Notes under the pieces: model-generated | The model's database searches: none | The model's input: the letters and a program-made list of their open reading frames with translations, nothing else | What the model was told of the DNA's origin: nothing | Made by a program: the position numbers and the translations under genes | Origin: Rhynochetos jubatus | Lineage: Eukaryota; Chordata; Aves; Eurypygiformes; Rhynochetidae | Reading direction: 5' to 3' | NCBI GenBank assembly: GCA_027574665.1 | Contig: CM050658.1 | Location: forward strand, 21,712,317 to 21,776,316 | DNA: 64,000 bases | Shown here: one piece after another, positions 24,431 through 38,650 of the stretch | Position numbering within the stretch: the first letter of the stretch is position 1 | Layout of the letters: the number at the start of each line of letters is the position of its first letter

Positions 24431-27400
24431 TTCCAAACTGTTTGAGGTTAATGGACCCTAAGACATAACCCACAGACAGAAAGATATTTCCATCACTGGG
24501 GGGCTTTTTGTAGCAGTTTTCATGTGTGTCAGGTCACTTTTTTTTTCCCCCTTCTAGAAAAAGCTGTTTTTTAATTGGCTGCTGGAAATATTTTTTTTAT
24601 TTACTTTTTCTCTTAAATATGACAATATGTCTTATAGTAACAGTGTAAAGGGAAATGATGCCAAATTCATTATTCCAAAATACAGAGGACTTTTGCTTTC
24701 CTTCAGATCTGTTTGTCAGAAGCTAGCATTTGGCACTATTACCCATGTGGCTGTGGGACTTTCTTTTCAGCTAAGGGATGGAAACTTTTAAATGGGAGGT
24801 AACTAAACACTACCAATTTGCTGCTGTAGGTTGATGAAAATTAGCTTTAATGGGCTATTGGTATTCTCTCTGGGTTTCTGTCCAGCGTTTCAAAGAGAAA
24901 GTGTCCTCAAGAGTTTTACTCCTGTGACTTCTATTGAGTCCAGCTATTGTTGTGATGGGATTCTGGGAGCATACAAGAGTGTAAAATACCTGTAGAGCAG
25001 ATACATGAGAAATGAGGCTTGTAATTTTGTTGCTCGTTATTAAGTTTGTCCTTTGATTTCACAGCTTCCTGGAACCAGGGGTACACTACCAATCACATCT
25101 GGGGTAGAATTCATCAGCTGATAGAAAAGAAGAACTACAGATAGACTGAATGTGATTACCAAAGCTGAAATTTTGCCAAGACTCTGGATTTACTTCTTGA
25201 AAAGTGCCAAGGCATCTTTCACAGTCACAAATTATGACACTTACCTTTTGGATGGGACACAGGATAGGTTTATTGTGAAGAACAGAGTTGCAGAAATAAC
25301 TTGCCAAGCATATGAATAACGTCTGCATATGGTAGTATTTCTCAAGAGAAGAGAGACAGTTGAGCTGCCAAGCAGTACAGATAAATTGTATCTGAAAAGT
25401 ATTGGTTACAGAGGGATGTTAGTAATTGATACCATATGTTGTCTCAAGCTTATTTCTTCAACTGAGCAGTCATGTATTACAGTGCAAATAACAAACAGCT
25501 TCAGACTCCTCTGTAAGTTATTTTGCATGCTCAATGAAAGCCTTGAGTTCTTTGGGACTGTGAAGGCCTTCATCCAAAAATCTTGCTTATTTACTTTCTC
25601 GGATAGAACCAGTGGCATTGACTAAGCTAGAGAAATGATAAATAAAGACCAACCCTACTTTTGAGGCTGTTGAGCATCATGAAGCAAGGAGTATTTTGAA
25701 TGTTGGTATCAAATACCTATATAACATTTAGTAAGTGGTAATTCTAACAGAATGTTGTGATGGAAAAAGGAGTTTCCTTCACTTCTACATGAATGTATGC
25801 TACTCCAAGATCTCTGTAAAGAAAAGAAGGTGAGATAGGATGAAAGTCAGAAATAAGGAATGCTAGAAGAAACACAGGAGTTTGTGTGTATTGCATAAGG
25901 GATAGACTGTTAAGCTATGCTGCAAAGAACAGATCTTCTCCAGAAAGTTTAGTCAAGAATAAAGTGCTTTTTACAAGTAGGTAGGGAATACTTAAATATG
26001 AAATGAGTATTTGGATTTTTATATGTAAATTTGACCTCTGGCTTTCTGAAGGCCAATGGAACAGGACTTTGCAAACCCCAGAGGGCACATTAGCAGGGAA
26101 CAGTATCCAAATGACATTTCAAACACTAAATACAGTAACTCACTCTTATATCCCAGCAGTCATTGTTCTGTCTGTCTAGCTACTTTACTGGAGTCTTGTC
26201 ATATGACAGTGTATTTATCCTCATCACAGACATTTCACTTCTCTAAGATTTCCAGTTTGGGTGAGTGAAGGAATATTGCCTCAGTGTAATTCTCCATTCT
26301 CCAAGTTAAGCTTCCCAAATCTGTGTGATCCCCCAGAGTAGTTAGGATACTATCCAGGACCTCACTTATAAATCAGTTATTGACCCTCTGCCTTATCATT
26401 AAAAGCTAAAAGTCATTTGTCTTCAGGATTTGAAAACTGATAGTCTGTGCTGTAATAGAGGATCCATCTTGCTGATTCTAGCACCTTTTACTTTTAATCC
26501 TGTTAAAATTTCAATCTTTGATGGTCATTGCTCATGAACTCCTAAATTACCTTTGTTGCCTTTCCATAATTCTTTGCTGTTGTTGTCTCATCACTGCTTC
26601 TTGTAATTTTTTCCCACTTGGCATGATGTCATCTCATGAGCATGTTTGCAGGCTTCACAAGGGGCTGACATGATCCTTCCAGCCTGGGGAGAACATGCCC
26701 AGTGTGTGAGCTCTCTGGAAATAAGTAGTTGTCTCTGTTGCATTATCTACTACCCACACTCAGTCGCTGCTTCCCTTTCTTTGGAAATCTTCCTAAATCC
26801 AGCAACCAACAGGGACAAGCTAGCATTTTTTGAACAGAGCCAATAAGTGAATACATACATGCTGGAAATTCAGAAACTAAGGGATTTCCTACACCAGAAA
26901 ACACCAGATCTTGGCTACTGCAGCACATAGTCATCTCTGGCTGCTGCCATGGTTGTCCTACCCAAACATGGAGAGTGTTTGTATGGACATATACTCTGCC
27001 TCCTGGTATTGCACTATGCTCGCTTTTTTCCATCTGTTCAGGATTCCCAAAGAACAAGAAGGGGGAAGAATTGCGGTTCCAGCTATCCCAAGAAGGAGTT
27101 AATCTTCTCTTACTGTGGTGTGTATCAGAATTATGAAGAAGGGAAAATAGAGTCTGAGCTGCATTTCAGAAATGCTTTCAGTGAGAGAGAGTTTTTCTGC
27201 TATGGTGGTTTGTTGGGGGGTTTTGCCTCCCTTTCCCTCCCCCAGTACTGCAGGCTGTTGAAACATGGCTGCCCCTGGGAGTCTTTTCATGCTTAGTATT
27301 GGTGCTGCGCTGTCTGCGCTGCTTTATGTTGTCATAATTACTGTGATTTCTTCTGGGGTCTGTAATTTCTCTGGTAGGTCAAGCTTGTAAATGGGAACTT

Positions 27401-27521
27401 TGCCCAGAAGTGTTCAAAGTGTGTCTGTCGTAGCCTTTCCATCATAAATAATGAACATTTGCCACGATAAAGTTTGAAGAAAGTGGTGGTGGTGGGTTTT
27501 TTTTGGACTGGGGGAGGAGGA

Positions 27522-27535
27522 GTGTGTGTGTGTGT
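27522..27535. repeat. (GT)7 dinucleotide repeat
   Basis: Seven GT units preceded by a purine-rich G/A stretch. Confidence 0.75.
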
Positions 27536-30500
27536 TTGGTTTTTTTCCTTCACTACTGCTTCAGAGAACTGTGCTCCCTAGCTGGAAGACATAATGGCTG
27601 TATGAATTGCTATTTAATCGGGGATGCTAATTAAGTCTTAGCTCTTTAATGCTTTCATGGGAGAGCTGTATATGATTTGCAGTGGCTGGAATTGCAATTG
27701 CAGGCAATTAAGCTGCTCTTGGCACGGTATGACCTGAAAGTGCAGTTTTATGAGGGATATTCAGGAACTGGAGAGATCCTGCTACCTTCAACATGTTCCT
27801 TGGGCTGAAGATAGTTGTTGTTTTTAAAAGGAAATAATCTAAACCAGTAAGGCAGTGAAGAAATACATTCACCTCAGATTTTAAGTAGCCTTTTTGTTTG
27901 TATAATTACAGTAGTACATCCAGCTTTATGACACAGTTAATATAATTGTTTGTTAAATATAAAGCCAATTCTTAACAGAAATCTTCAGCTTTTCAGCATT
28001 GCTTTTTTTTTTTGTAGTTTTATAATGCAGTTGAAAAACTAAGGTTCTTAGCCGTGGCTAACTGCTATCTTGTCAGATGCCAACAAAGGGTTCATACTTA
28101 TGGGTCTTGGTGACACTTTTCAATCAAATGGCTCAGACTGAATATAGTGGGTGGTCTTAAATGAGAATTTTTGCAATGACTGGCCTAAAGAACTGTAAGA
28201 TCAGTGAGCTAAAGCAGGAGAAAATGTGTGGAATACTTGTCAGGCTTATGTAGTACAGACAAAATCAAACCAGGAACTAAATACTGCAACAAGTAGCATG
28301 CAGGTCTTCTTAGTTTTTTAATCCCTCAGACATCATATCTTGGTAGTTGATATCAGTGATACTCTGTGGTGGTCGCTGTAGTCTTTGGTCCTCAAGGAGT
28401 TGGTCCCATAATCATGTCATAGCCTTGCATACCATAATATGCCATTTCTACATGGCATAAGGGACAGAAGGGAGAAGAAAAGTATTCCTTTCTCTTCTGT
28501 TGTCTGCATACTGCTTGTAAAGGAAGGTTTCTCTTAAAAAAGTAATACAGAGAAGTTTCAGATACTTGAGGCAGGAGAAAAAGAGCACAAGATGGGCTTA
28601 AGAGGTTTTAGATAAAAGGCGCAGTATACAATCGGCCTGTGAGACTAAAGGAGTGTTTTACTTTGTTTTCAGCTGTCAAGTCCTTCCTTTCCCCCTTCTC
28701 CCTCACTACTGTAGCAGTCACTTCTCAGTAGGGCAGGAGCTAGTGAAAATGGAAATGCGAAAGTGATGAAATGAACAGATAGTCGGCACAATAATGTCAT
28801 AAGGAACAACATCAGATCTTGCTGAGCAGAGGTCAAGTGGTTGGTCTTTACCTACTCTATGAACACAAGCTGGGAAGCTTACTTTTCCTTTTGCTCGGTG
28901 TATTAATATAGTGTTCCGTATTGTTTTTCAGCTGTGTACCACTCAGTTGTGTTGCTGAAGTATGCTAAACTGTGACACTGTGATGATAAACTGACAAATA
29001 TTAATTGAGGGCAGCAGAAGCCACATACTGCAGTGATGCAAATGGCGTTGAAATTACCAGTGCCAACGTAGTCAAGCAGATAAACCTAACTCAGCAAATT
29101 AGCTTGGTACTAGAAATGCTACAGTGGGTAAATTGATGAGCTTATTCAACGCGGCTGCACGCAATAGCTGAGCTAGCTTTTTGAGAGCCATTTTAACCGT
29201 TTTGGGTCTGGACTGCATTGTGTAGTGTAGATAACAAACCAGCAGAAGCTACACAAAGTGTGTGTGATGCATGGAATCTTTACCACCAGCACTCAATTTT
29301 CCTTGTCTGTGCTTAACCACAGTGAAGTGGTCTGAAGTGGTATCATCCTGACATCAGTCTACTCTGAACTACTTTCAATTAGCTATGTAAAATGAATGCC
29401 AGAAAAGCAGAATTGATTGTAACAGTTAATAAATGTAGGCTCTTCCTGCTTTGCATTTGATCTGGAGCTGGGATTAGCTGACTTTGTCCTTCAGGATTCT
29501 TCCAGATTTAATCTATGCAAACCTTTCACTACATACTAGTTTGAGTTTCAAGCTTACTACTATCCCCTCCTCTGCTCAAACTCCACAGGTGAAGAGGGAA
29601 GTTGTTTACAGCAGAGACAGTCAGATTTATGATGCTAAAAGCTCCCCAAGATCTGGATACCCAATTACAACTAAAGTGCTATTTCAAATAAATGGAAATT
29701 GGTGAGACAAATCTTTTGGATACTGTGAATTGCACTTTGATTTTTTGAGAGAGGGAAAGGACAGGTGTTACGTAATCTCTTAAATCCATGGCCAGCAAAA
29801 TTAGTGACCTTTGAAAACTTGGATGTTATCCATTACAGACTGCTGTACTGACCTCTGTATGGGAAGAGGTTGCACTTGGAAAAGCTTACATCCGATCCTC
29901 TGGTTCCAGAGAATCTGCTTTTTGGCTGTTGGGGGAATCGTTATGGTACAGAGTAAGAGATGGTCCTTGTGAAGTGTGCTAGGTTCTAATTCCAGGTTAA
30001 TCTGTTCGTGTTAGATGGTTGTGGACATTTCACCTTTCAGTCTCAGTTTATAATTGCTGTAAAATAGACAAATGATCCCATATTGATTTTTTTAATGTTT
30101 AAAAGCTGTTATATGTAACATTCTAACAGCTGGCAAGAGAGCTCATAGGTATTCTGCAGGATCAATATTTCCCTAACTTGTTCCAGTGTGAAAATACGTG
30201 TCTTTCTAAGATCCATTACATCTGTTTAGCTAGAAAACTGCTCCTGTGTTGAAGGGTTGCCTGGGCCGTACTAAGATACTAATTGAAGTAGAATGCATCG
30301 ATCCTAAGGAGCTCCTGTGGGAGGATTAGGTGAAATCTTTGAAGGGGAAAGCGTGGAGTAGAACGTGTACTGTGGTGTGGCAGCAGAGGAATAGATGCTA
30401 ATCCAGCCTAAATAACACTGGGAGACTGGAAGCCTGCTGATGAATAACATTGCTCATCTATTATCCATAAGCAGCTGAGAATACAGATTTTTCTTGATTG

Positions 30501-31527
30501 GCAAGGAAATAGGACTGTCCCAATTTTCAGGCTGTTTTCTCAAATAAATTAAGAGAGTATTATTGCATGTGATTGCCTGAGGACACTTTTCTCAGATCTC
30601 CAGTCAGGAAACTCAGGCACACACATCCAATTTGGACACACTGAAAATAGGGGTCATTTGTTATAACGTGAATGTCAGAAATGTGGTTTGTAGCGCATGT
30701 ATACATGACTTTTTCCAGTGAAGGTCGTCTCTGCCAGATCAGAGCAAAGCTTGGTGACAGGCATAATTCACAGGTGGTTTATGGTGGGATTTCCAGATGT
30801 GCTTAAAGATCACACCTGAAACTGAATTCTTGCTGATTTTGAAGGGTTGTATCGTAAATAACAATTATAGCTCTGACCCAAAATAATGTTAAAACACAGA
30901 ATTGAATACCATAAAACTGTTGCTGTTGGGTGACACGGGGGTTTTTTTTCATCTCCCCTACATACATATCTCATCCACATATGTGCTTTTATCTGTGTTG
31001 GATTTCAGAGGGCTTGAGTACTTTTGGAGAGAAACACTAAAAATGTGGTTGCTTGAGTGAATCTGAAGTAGACCTCACTGATTGACAAGTAGATGGCTTA
31101 TTACTCCTCCTGTTGTAAGGAGGGACTTGAGTGATTGCTGCTTTAAACCAAAGTTTATGCTCCAGATGGAGTTCTTGGAGCAGTCCAGCTAGGGCAGGAG
31201 GTTTGAGCTGTGTTTTTATTACTGTTAATTTCATCAATAATAGAGCTGTTGTCCAGGAAGAGACTAATTCTTGAACGAGAAATATGCAGAGGCTTTAAGT
31301 GCTTCAGTTGAAAGGTGCTTTTATTTGCTCTGCGAATGTATTCATCAACACCACTTGTGTTCCAGATATTTTAATGTCGTTTTTATACATGCTTACAGTC
31401 ATTAGTTTGCAAATGATGATTGAATTAGCAAATTAGATTTCTTCACCCTTGGCAAGTGCCACAAACCTTGCAAATGCAAAGCTGTAAAAGTCTGAGAGGG
31501 ATAAACAGCAGTTTCCAAAAAGGCGGT

Positions 31528-31545
31528 GGGGGGGGGGGGGGGGGG
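31528..31545. repeat. G18 homopolymer
   Basis: Eighteen consecutive G on the plus strand, rare in unique vertebrate sequence. It may be length-variable or a sequencing or assembly weak point. Confidence 0.85.
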
Positions 31546-34500
31546 AATATACCAAATTATTTGCTGCAGCCAAAAAGGTTTTGTCTGATATAATTAAATA
31601 CATGTAACTGCAGGGCTTTTTTTCTTGATGGTCAAGTGGGATTAAGTTGGTATCAGTATTGCTAAGTGTGGATCTGGAAAAATGTTTTCTGCTGTGCTAT
31701 TGTTCAGGTCAGGCAGATGGAAATAAAGCTGGCAGTCTTGCAGATTGGTGCAGACTTCTCCATTTTGAGAACAAGGTAAGCCACATGTGCACTCTTAGCA
31801 AGTATAAAAAATTCAGCAAAATCATATCTCCCATATATAATACTTTTTTCTCAGGTGGCTTGCTATTCAAAAAATGGGGGGAAAAATAACCCTCTCCTTT
31901 GCCTTCTTGAGAAAGGTGTTTGTCTTCTAAGGCTCCAGTTTGAACATTATACTGACAAATATGCCCCTTGAGATCAAGAAAATCTGTGTCTTGTAGTGAC
32001 TGATACTAAATAATTAAATTTCAGCCTTTGAATAAAGAGCTGTCGTCTTAGAACATAAATGGTCAGTGGGTTGAAACTGAGAATTTAACGCTTCCTTTTC
32101 GATAAGACCTGACATACTACTAACAAGGTTTCTCAATCACCTCCACTGTGTCTCAAAACCACCTATTTGCCTGGCCCTTGTGAACAGGAAACCTGGCACT
32201 TAACTTGCGCAGATGGCATGTTTTATCTGGGACTCGCAGGTTTCCTATTTCTCCTGCTTGTTGGTCTGGCTTTCTGGATTTCTAGTTATCCCTGTTAAGT
32301 ACTGGGCCAGTGTGGCATCAGCATCACTGACAGAGGTCTTCCAGAACTGGCAAGCACTACTTCTGGGGCACAGAGTTTGAGGGGAAAATTGTTCCGGGTA
32401 GTGACTGTGGTTTTCAGGTTGCAGCATTAGCCTTTCGTTCCAAATTGTCTTGTGTTCTCCCTGACACATTGATGTTCACCAGATGGTATCTTTATCTTTC
32501 TGTTTGATGAAAGTAGCAGGCTTTGATTCATGACAGAAACCAACATGTGGTGTTATCTGGCTTCATGACCAGTTGGTTTTCAGTTATGAGTAATGCCAGT
32601 GGTGGTATATGGATATCTCGTGCTAAGTTTCTATAAATAAAAAAATAAAATATTTTAAAAAAACCCAAACAACCCACCCACTAATCTATTCCTTCATGAG
32701 GTAGAAAACTCTTAGCCTATGTTTATACTGCAGTAAGTAAAGTGGATATCTTGTCTTATATTTAAAATGGGTGACCTTGTGTGACAGCTAGCCATTCTCA
32801 ATAATCCCAAACAAGATGAGATATTACTGGGTATACAGGTGGATGTCTAAGCAGATTGAACAATCTGCTTCTTTTGACCATAGCAACATTTTTCTGAAGC
32901 TTCTTAGTAGCCCGAAAGCTAGAGGAAGGGAAAACTGAAATTATAGTGATTGGTTTACTATGCATGTCCTCCATACTGAAAACCTTTGCGCTACACTTCA
33001 GTGTATTCAACATAGCGCTATGCTAACATCATTGCTATTGTCAGAAGGTAAAAAATGCCAAAGGACACTATTAGCCTTACAAATAAAATGCCACACCACA
33101 CAGATATGAATGCCCTAGACCAAGGGATCCCAAGTTCTCTCAGCCCAGAGCCTGCAGCTGACATACCAGCAGGTTGCACAAGAAACATGTATGAGTAGGG
33201 GCTGCACCCAGAGCCTCAGTTTTGGTAACCTGCCAAGTCCAAATATGACCCCCATTGTCATCTGTAGAAGACTTGCTACCATGAGTGTATGGCTAATGTA
33301 AGAGAGAGACAACTTGCATCTCTCAAAGGATATTAAGTTACAGAAAGTTGAGTCTCAGAAACTGCTGAATTCCTAAGGGAACCAGGGCTTAGAGACATAT
33401 TTGCAAAACACACAGTATGCATTTGTGTTTTCTTCAGAGTGATCCAACTTCTTAGAGCACAGTCTGACCCCAGTGCTTGCCTGGAGACAGGCTTTCAATG
33501 TAAGCTTAAAATTATTTTAGACAGGAGTGAAACCTTGCCCTGTCAGTATTGTAATGCAATTGAGCCATCAGTTAAACCCAACAAGGACTGGTTTTCATGT
33601 GTTGACCACTTAAAAAAAAAACAAACAAACACTCAAGACATATTTGAGAATTTTTCAAGTGAAATGGCAGCAAATTGTTCCATTTATCTCCTACTTTCAG
33701 AGTGAGCTTCCTGATTGTCCTTATCACTTCAAGCCAGAAAGTTTTATAGATTTGCTAGGCACCTCAATATTGCAGCTTCATATTCGTGGTTTGGCAGGAG
33801 TGGAGAAAGGAGAATTTCTTGTTTCCATTTAAACTGCTTTAGTTCAGAATTAAATCCCATTTAGACTTAAAGGTTTGGATTGAAGTTTGAAGATGAAAGA
33901 AAACAGCTGAAAAAACTGCAGCGTTAGCTTGGAGCTGTATCTGAAGAGGGTAACCTCAGATTCAGGACTTTTCTTTCTCTCTTCTGCACACCCCTCCAAA
34001 AGGGTATGTTTCTTCTAGTTTCTCCTGAAAGAGTCTTAACTGCATTAACATGTGGATGTGCCTGCAGTCTGGTTTTTTGTTTGGTTTGTAGTATATGATA
34101 GCTGCATGTAACAATCACAAACGTAAAGTCTTTTCTTATTCAGAAAATAGGGCTATTTGAAATAAACCATGATCTAAACTGTAAAGGCAGCACCAAAATT
34201 AGAATAATTTGAAATTAGCAGTGTTGGCGGTTGCTATTGTCAGTTGATAGACTTGTAAACGAGGAAACAGAGCATCTGCCATAGCTGTTCCTCTCCGCCA
34301 GGCTTGGGGAAGTTCAGCCTGCATTATGTGTGGCTGCTAAAATTGCATAAGGGATTTTGTGGGAGTTTTGGGCTGGGAGAAATTAATTTTAATAAAGTGA
34401 TAAATATTGAAGGAAGCTTGACCTGTATAAAGATGGCATGCCCAGCCTCTAAAAATGTGGACCATTACCTCTGTTTGTCAGAAAGTATTTCTAGCCCTGT

Positions 34501-37500
34501 CTGATGTATGGAGCTTTGTGGATTCTGTCTGTTGGGTGAGTCTCTAAGCTTTAGACAACATCCCACTCTAGATGTCATCCAAAGCGACTTGCCCAGTCAC
34601 ACAGAGAAAATCCGATCTCAGATATGCCAAGATGTCATCCTATGAAGAATAAGTTGGCCATGGCCCTTTTTAGGCAGTGTTTTCAAATTTAAAACAAACC
34701 CAAATACCCCCAAATTTAGAAACTGGAGGTAGCAGGAGGAGTATATTAAACCAAGGGAAACATCCAGCACAAAAATGCAGTATATTTGTTGCCTGAACGG
34801 TTGTTTTTATTAAACCACAGCTTTTAAAGTCACAAAATTAAGTTTTAATTTTTCTTCATCATCTACAGACTTTGTTTTCTAGTCCTTTTGGCTTCAAAGT
34901 GTGGGATTTTAAGGCTAATAGAAGAATGGTAAACATTTTTATTTCTCTCTCCTCTCCCCCCACTGGTGAAGATACACTTGTTCAGCTGTTAATAACAGCC
35001 TTTTCAGATTAGATATCTGTTTTAAGACAGTATCTGGTCTAAATTTGGCCTGATGGGGTACTGGCAATTACCTGGGGAATTATAGGTTGAGAAACACTGC
35101 ACACTTAGTGAAATTCTGAGTTGTTTGGATCAGATTCTGTGAATTTTGGCTTTGAAAGCTTGGTCAGGATGTGCAGCTTGCAATAGGTTGTGTTGCCTTG
35201 GCTGCAGCTCTCCCTTTCAACAGTGGGCGTCTTGTAGCAGCGCAACATTGTGAGCATTGATACAAACCAGGAGTCATTCACAGGTTGGTGATTAATAGTC
35301 AGTGCCTGTATTAAATATAGGAAACTTCAGAGTGGAACGATGCTCTTTCTGATGTATTCTGACATGTGGAGCAACATGTTTCTAACTATTCTTGCACAAA
35401 ACAATAACACTTCAGAAAAAACCTACACAGTGACAGATGGAAGATGCTTACAGACCTCAAACAAACCAAAATCCCAGGAGACTTGATTAGCACATAGAGA
35501 AGGAAGGCAGAGTGTCATGTTTTTACCAAAGGAAATATGTTGTCTTCTGGGACATGGCAGCTCCCGATGAATTAGGCAGATGATGGCTGCCCCAGGACTT
35601 GGCTGTGGCAGTTTTGGTCTCAGCTGAGGGACACTGGCCTGGTAGTCCAGTTCCATACAGTTAGTTCTTCCCTCCAGTGCCCACCAGCTGGTGCAGACTG
35701 CAGACCCCTAGCCATCTTTAAAGGAGCAGTTCGAGCAGCTCTCTTGTCTCACTGAGAGGGGTGCTGCCATGCTCCTATCCAACTCACACAGTGACACTCT
35801 TCCTGCAACACTGCAGGACCACCTCCTCCATCTCTAGGCTACCGAGGGATGGCTACCTGCCAGCAAATGTGGCTATAGCATACTGAGGTATTCTCTTCTT
35901 TGAAAAGACAAAACCCATGCAACTTACTAGATTGGTAAAAATTAAATAACACACTACCTCCAGTTACTTTCTCAGAGAGGATTTTTAATTTTGTTTTTTC
36001 TCTCCTAGAGGGAGGCTGTGATCTTTGCTGAAGCCTTTCTGTGCCTTTATTTGCCTTTACAAGGCAAACAGTCTTTCATACCTAATAATTTGTACATGCT
36101 GGAAATGAAAAGAGCCTATTAGAAAAGTGTAGCAATATTATTGAAGGTTCGTGGATTGCCCTGGGACTCAAAGAAACTCTGCTCTAAATTCTGCCCCAGC
36201 CTACTGCTTGGGCAAATTACTTTGCCTTTCTGTTATACTTGCTGCTCCCTTTTTTAGTCCTGGCTTCCTGCGTTGGTGTGCCTCCAAGGTCTTGTCTTTG
36301 TGCAACTCTCTGAGCCAGGAAGTCAGAACTGCCCAACTCCTGCCTGCAGCAGCTCAGTGGAACTGCTCTGGCCAAGGCACAAACTGCTGTGTCACAAACA
36401 CCACATCAGGGTGCAAAACGGGCCAGTGGGGAGAAAGTAGATGGGCAGGCTGTTTACCACCCTCATTTTCTCCCAGGCAAAGGGGAGAGAGGTGGGTAGG
36501 AGAAAAGGGGTGTAAGGTGAGCAAATCGTGTGATCGGCAGTGCCTGTAAATCAGGACAGTCTAATTTCTGCAGAGCAGACCAGGACAGTAAAGCCACTGC
36601 TTCACTGACCCGGTATTTAGCTTGCTTCTGTGGCCAAGAGGGACCTGGTATGTTGGGTTATTCCCTGAGTGTCAGCAAGGGGATACTGGAGCCTGTCTTA
36701 GTTTAACCAGGACGCTGACTATCACCAGTCATGACCTTTTTGGAACCTCTCCATGTTCGCCAGGAGTTGCATTTGCTATACTGAAAACCAGTGCGGGCTG
36801 TGAGGGAAGGCCTCTAGGTTTGCACAACACATGCATATAAATGCCAATTAGGGCTAAAGAAAGACACCCAACTATTGTGAAGAACAGTGCACAAAACCAT
36901 TTTTACCCAGCAGTAGTTAGATTATTGCCCCCCACTATAAAACTTCAGATGGATGGGAGTACAATCAGTAGAGTCCAGGTAAGTATGCAGTACTGTCTTT
37001 AGCTAGACAGCTTCTCTAGGGCAAGTCTTACTGAATGTCTAACCGGGGTGAAGCTAGAAGGGGATGTTTGGTTGCAGTAGATGGTAATTATTATATTTTG
37101 TTGCAGTAGACGGTCTAGAAGCTAATAATAGAAATTGTGACAAAGACTTTATTGCAAAGAAATAGAACAATGGAAATAGCAAAGCACCATACTCCATAAG
37201 GTAGGAAATCACCCAAGTGCCTGAGCTAGGAGGTACCCCGCATTGTAAGGGCCATTTGGTTCGGCTGTAAATTGCTTGAAATCTGTTCAGAGTTTGGCCC
37301 AGATACTTTTTGATGTGTAAATACAGAGTAGTAGGGGCAGATTGTGCTGATGTGAGCTGAGCAATAATATACTCAAATAATGCATAACTACCCACAGCCT
37401 TGTTAAAATCACCGGGATTGATTTGGAAGTAATGTCAGTATAAAAGCCTCGTAAGAGACTGATTATCAGTTACTTAGTTTTGATATAATTCCATGATGAG

Positions 37501-38650
37501 TGGAAAAAGCATTTACCTCCTTGCATCTCCCTACATGATCAATTGTCTATTTGAAATAAAAACTATAGAGGGGCCAGACAGGAAAATCATTACAGGCTTA
37601 TATGAAAATATTGTAATTTTTGAAACAGGCTTCAAGCAGAGTTCCAAGATTGTCAGGATAATTTTGCACTTGTGGTGCAAGTGTGTTTTGCTTTATCTTT
37701 ACTCTGTTAATGAGAAGAACAAATTCCATTGTCTTTTAAAAGTAACCTTGCTACGGGCTATATGACCAGTGCTTTTCATGATTTTTCATCTTCATTTCTT
37801 GTTTGTTTCTCTGTTTTGTTTTGGGTTTGGGGGAGGGGATATTTTCTTATTGTGGGTTTTTCTGGTTAATTAGAGAATCTCTTAACTGCAAAGGTACACC
37901 TTTGTTAGTAAGTCCTTTAAAAAGAAATAGGAAACATTTTTGTGAAGGGTTAAGTGATAAATATTTTTTTAATGATCTGACTGTAATATGTCTTGATAGC
38001 AATACTGTGTGACAAGATCATTCTGCAGGTTAGACTTTCATATCTTTTACATCAAGTGTTAACTTCACACGAGGAGAGCTCTGTGCACAACAGATGAATG
38101 TAAATCTCATTACTGAACTGAAGCTGGAATTAGGGAGTAAATGCTTATGGCTTGGGCTCAGAAATACACATGTGTCTCAGCAAGGATCTCTCCATGGCCC
38201 AGAAATGTGAGTAGTTCTGGTGATGATGTTTGGCTTTTGGTTTTCATCTTTGTTTCTGAAGCACTGTATTATTCTTACATGTGAAGATTGGAAAATCAAA
38301 AAGTTGCTGGTTTTCCTTCTTGGTGGTGGTGTGACTGTCTTCAACCCATCGTTATACATGCCATCCTTATCACTGCTATGGATTCTTCTGGCAACTTGTG
38401 CATCCTGTGAGAGACAGATAAGTGCTATAGAAATGCTGGTGCACCTTAGGAGAGGCAAGACAGACTACTTTTAGGAAACTATTATTTCTTTCATTCATGT
38501 GCAGGCTCTACTGGGTAGCTAGAGAGAAAATTGGATCCTTTAAGGGCAGCTAGAACTGAGAGCAGGCAGATGAGTATTCATGTCAAGTCTTGGAGCCTGA
38601 AGAAACACACTGAGTTCTTTAGAATGGGTGAACCTATCTGTAAATGGTCA

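Larger units (their letters stand above)
24431..38650 (+). other. SLC6A1: Intron 1 of SLC6A1, central part
   Basis: About 14 kb with no CR1 copy and no recognised exon or RNA gene. It contains a (GT)7 at 27522-27535, an AT-rich homeobox-motif-rich block at 27590-27730, an 18-G homopolymer at 31528-31545, and a possible conserved-looking stretch at 31365-31490. The longest open frame (132 codons, 36151-36549) has no recognisable motif. Confidence 0.5.

Noticed and set aside
36151..36549. 132-codon plus-strand open frame in intron 1
   Set aside because: No recognisable domain, no homology I know, and no flanking promoter or splice pattern. A chance frame of this size is plausible in 64 kb.
36693..36715. 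TGTCTTAGTTTAACCAGGAC, which resembles the start of some avian LTRs
   Set aside because: No matching second LTR edge, polyadenylation signal or internal sequence follows. Too short to support an LTR call.
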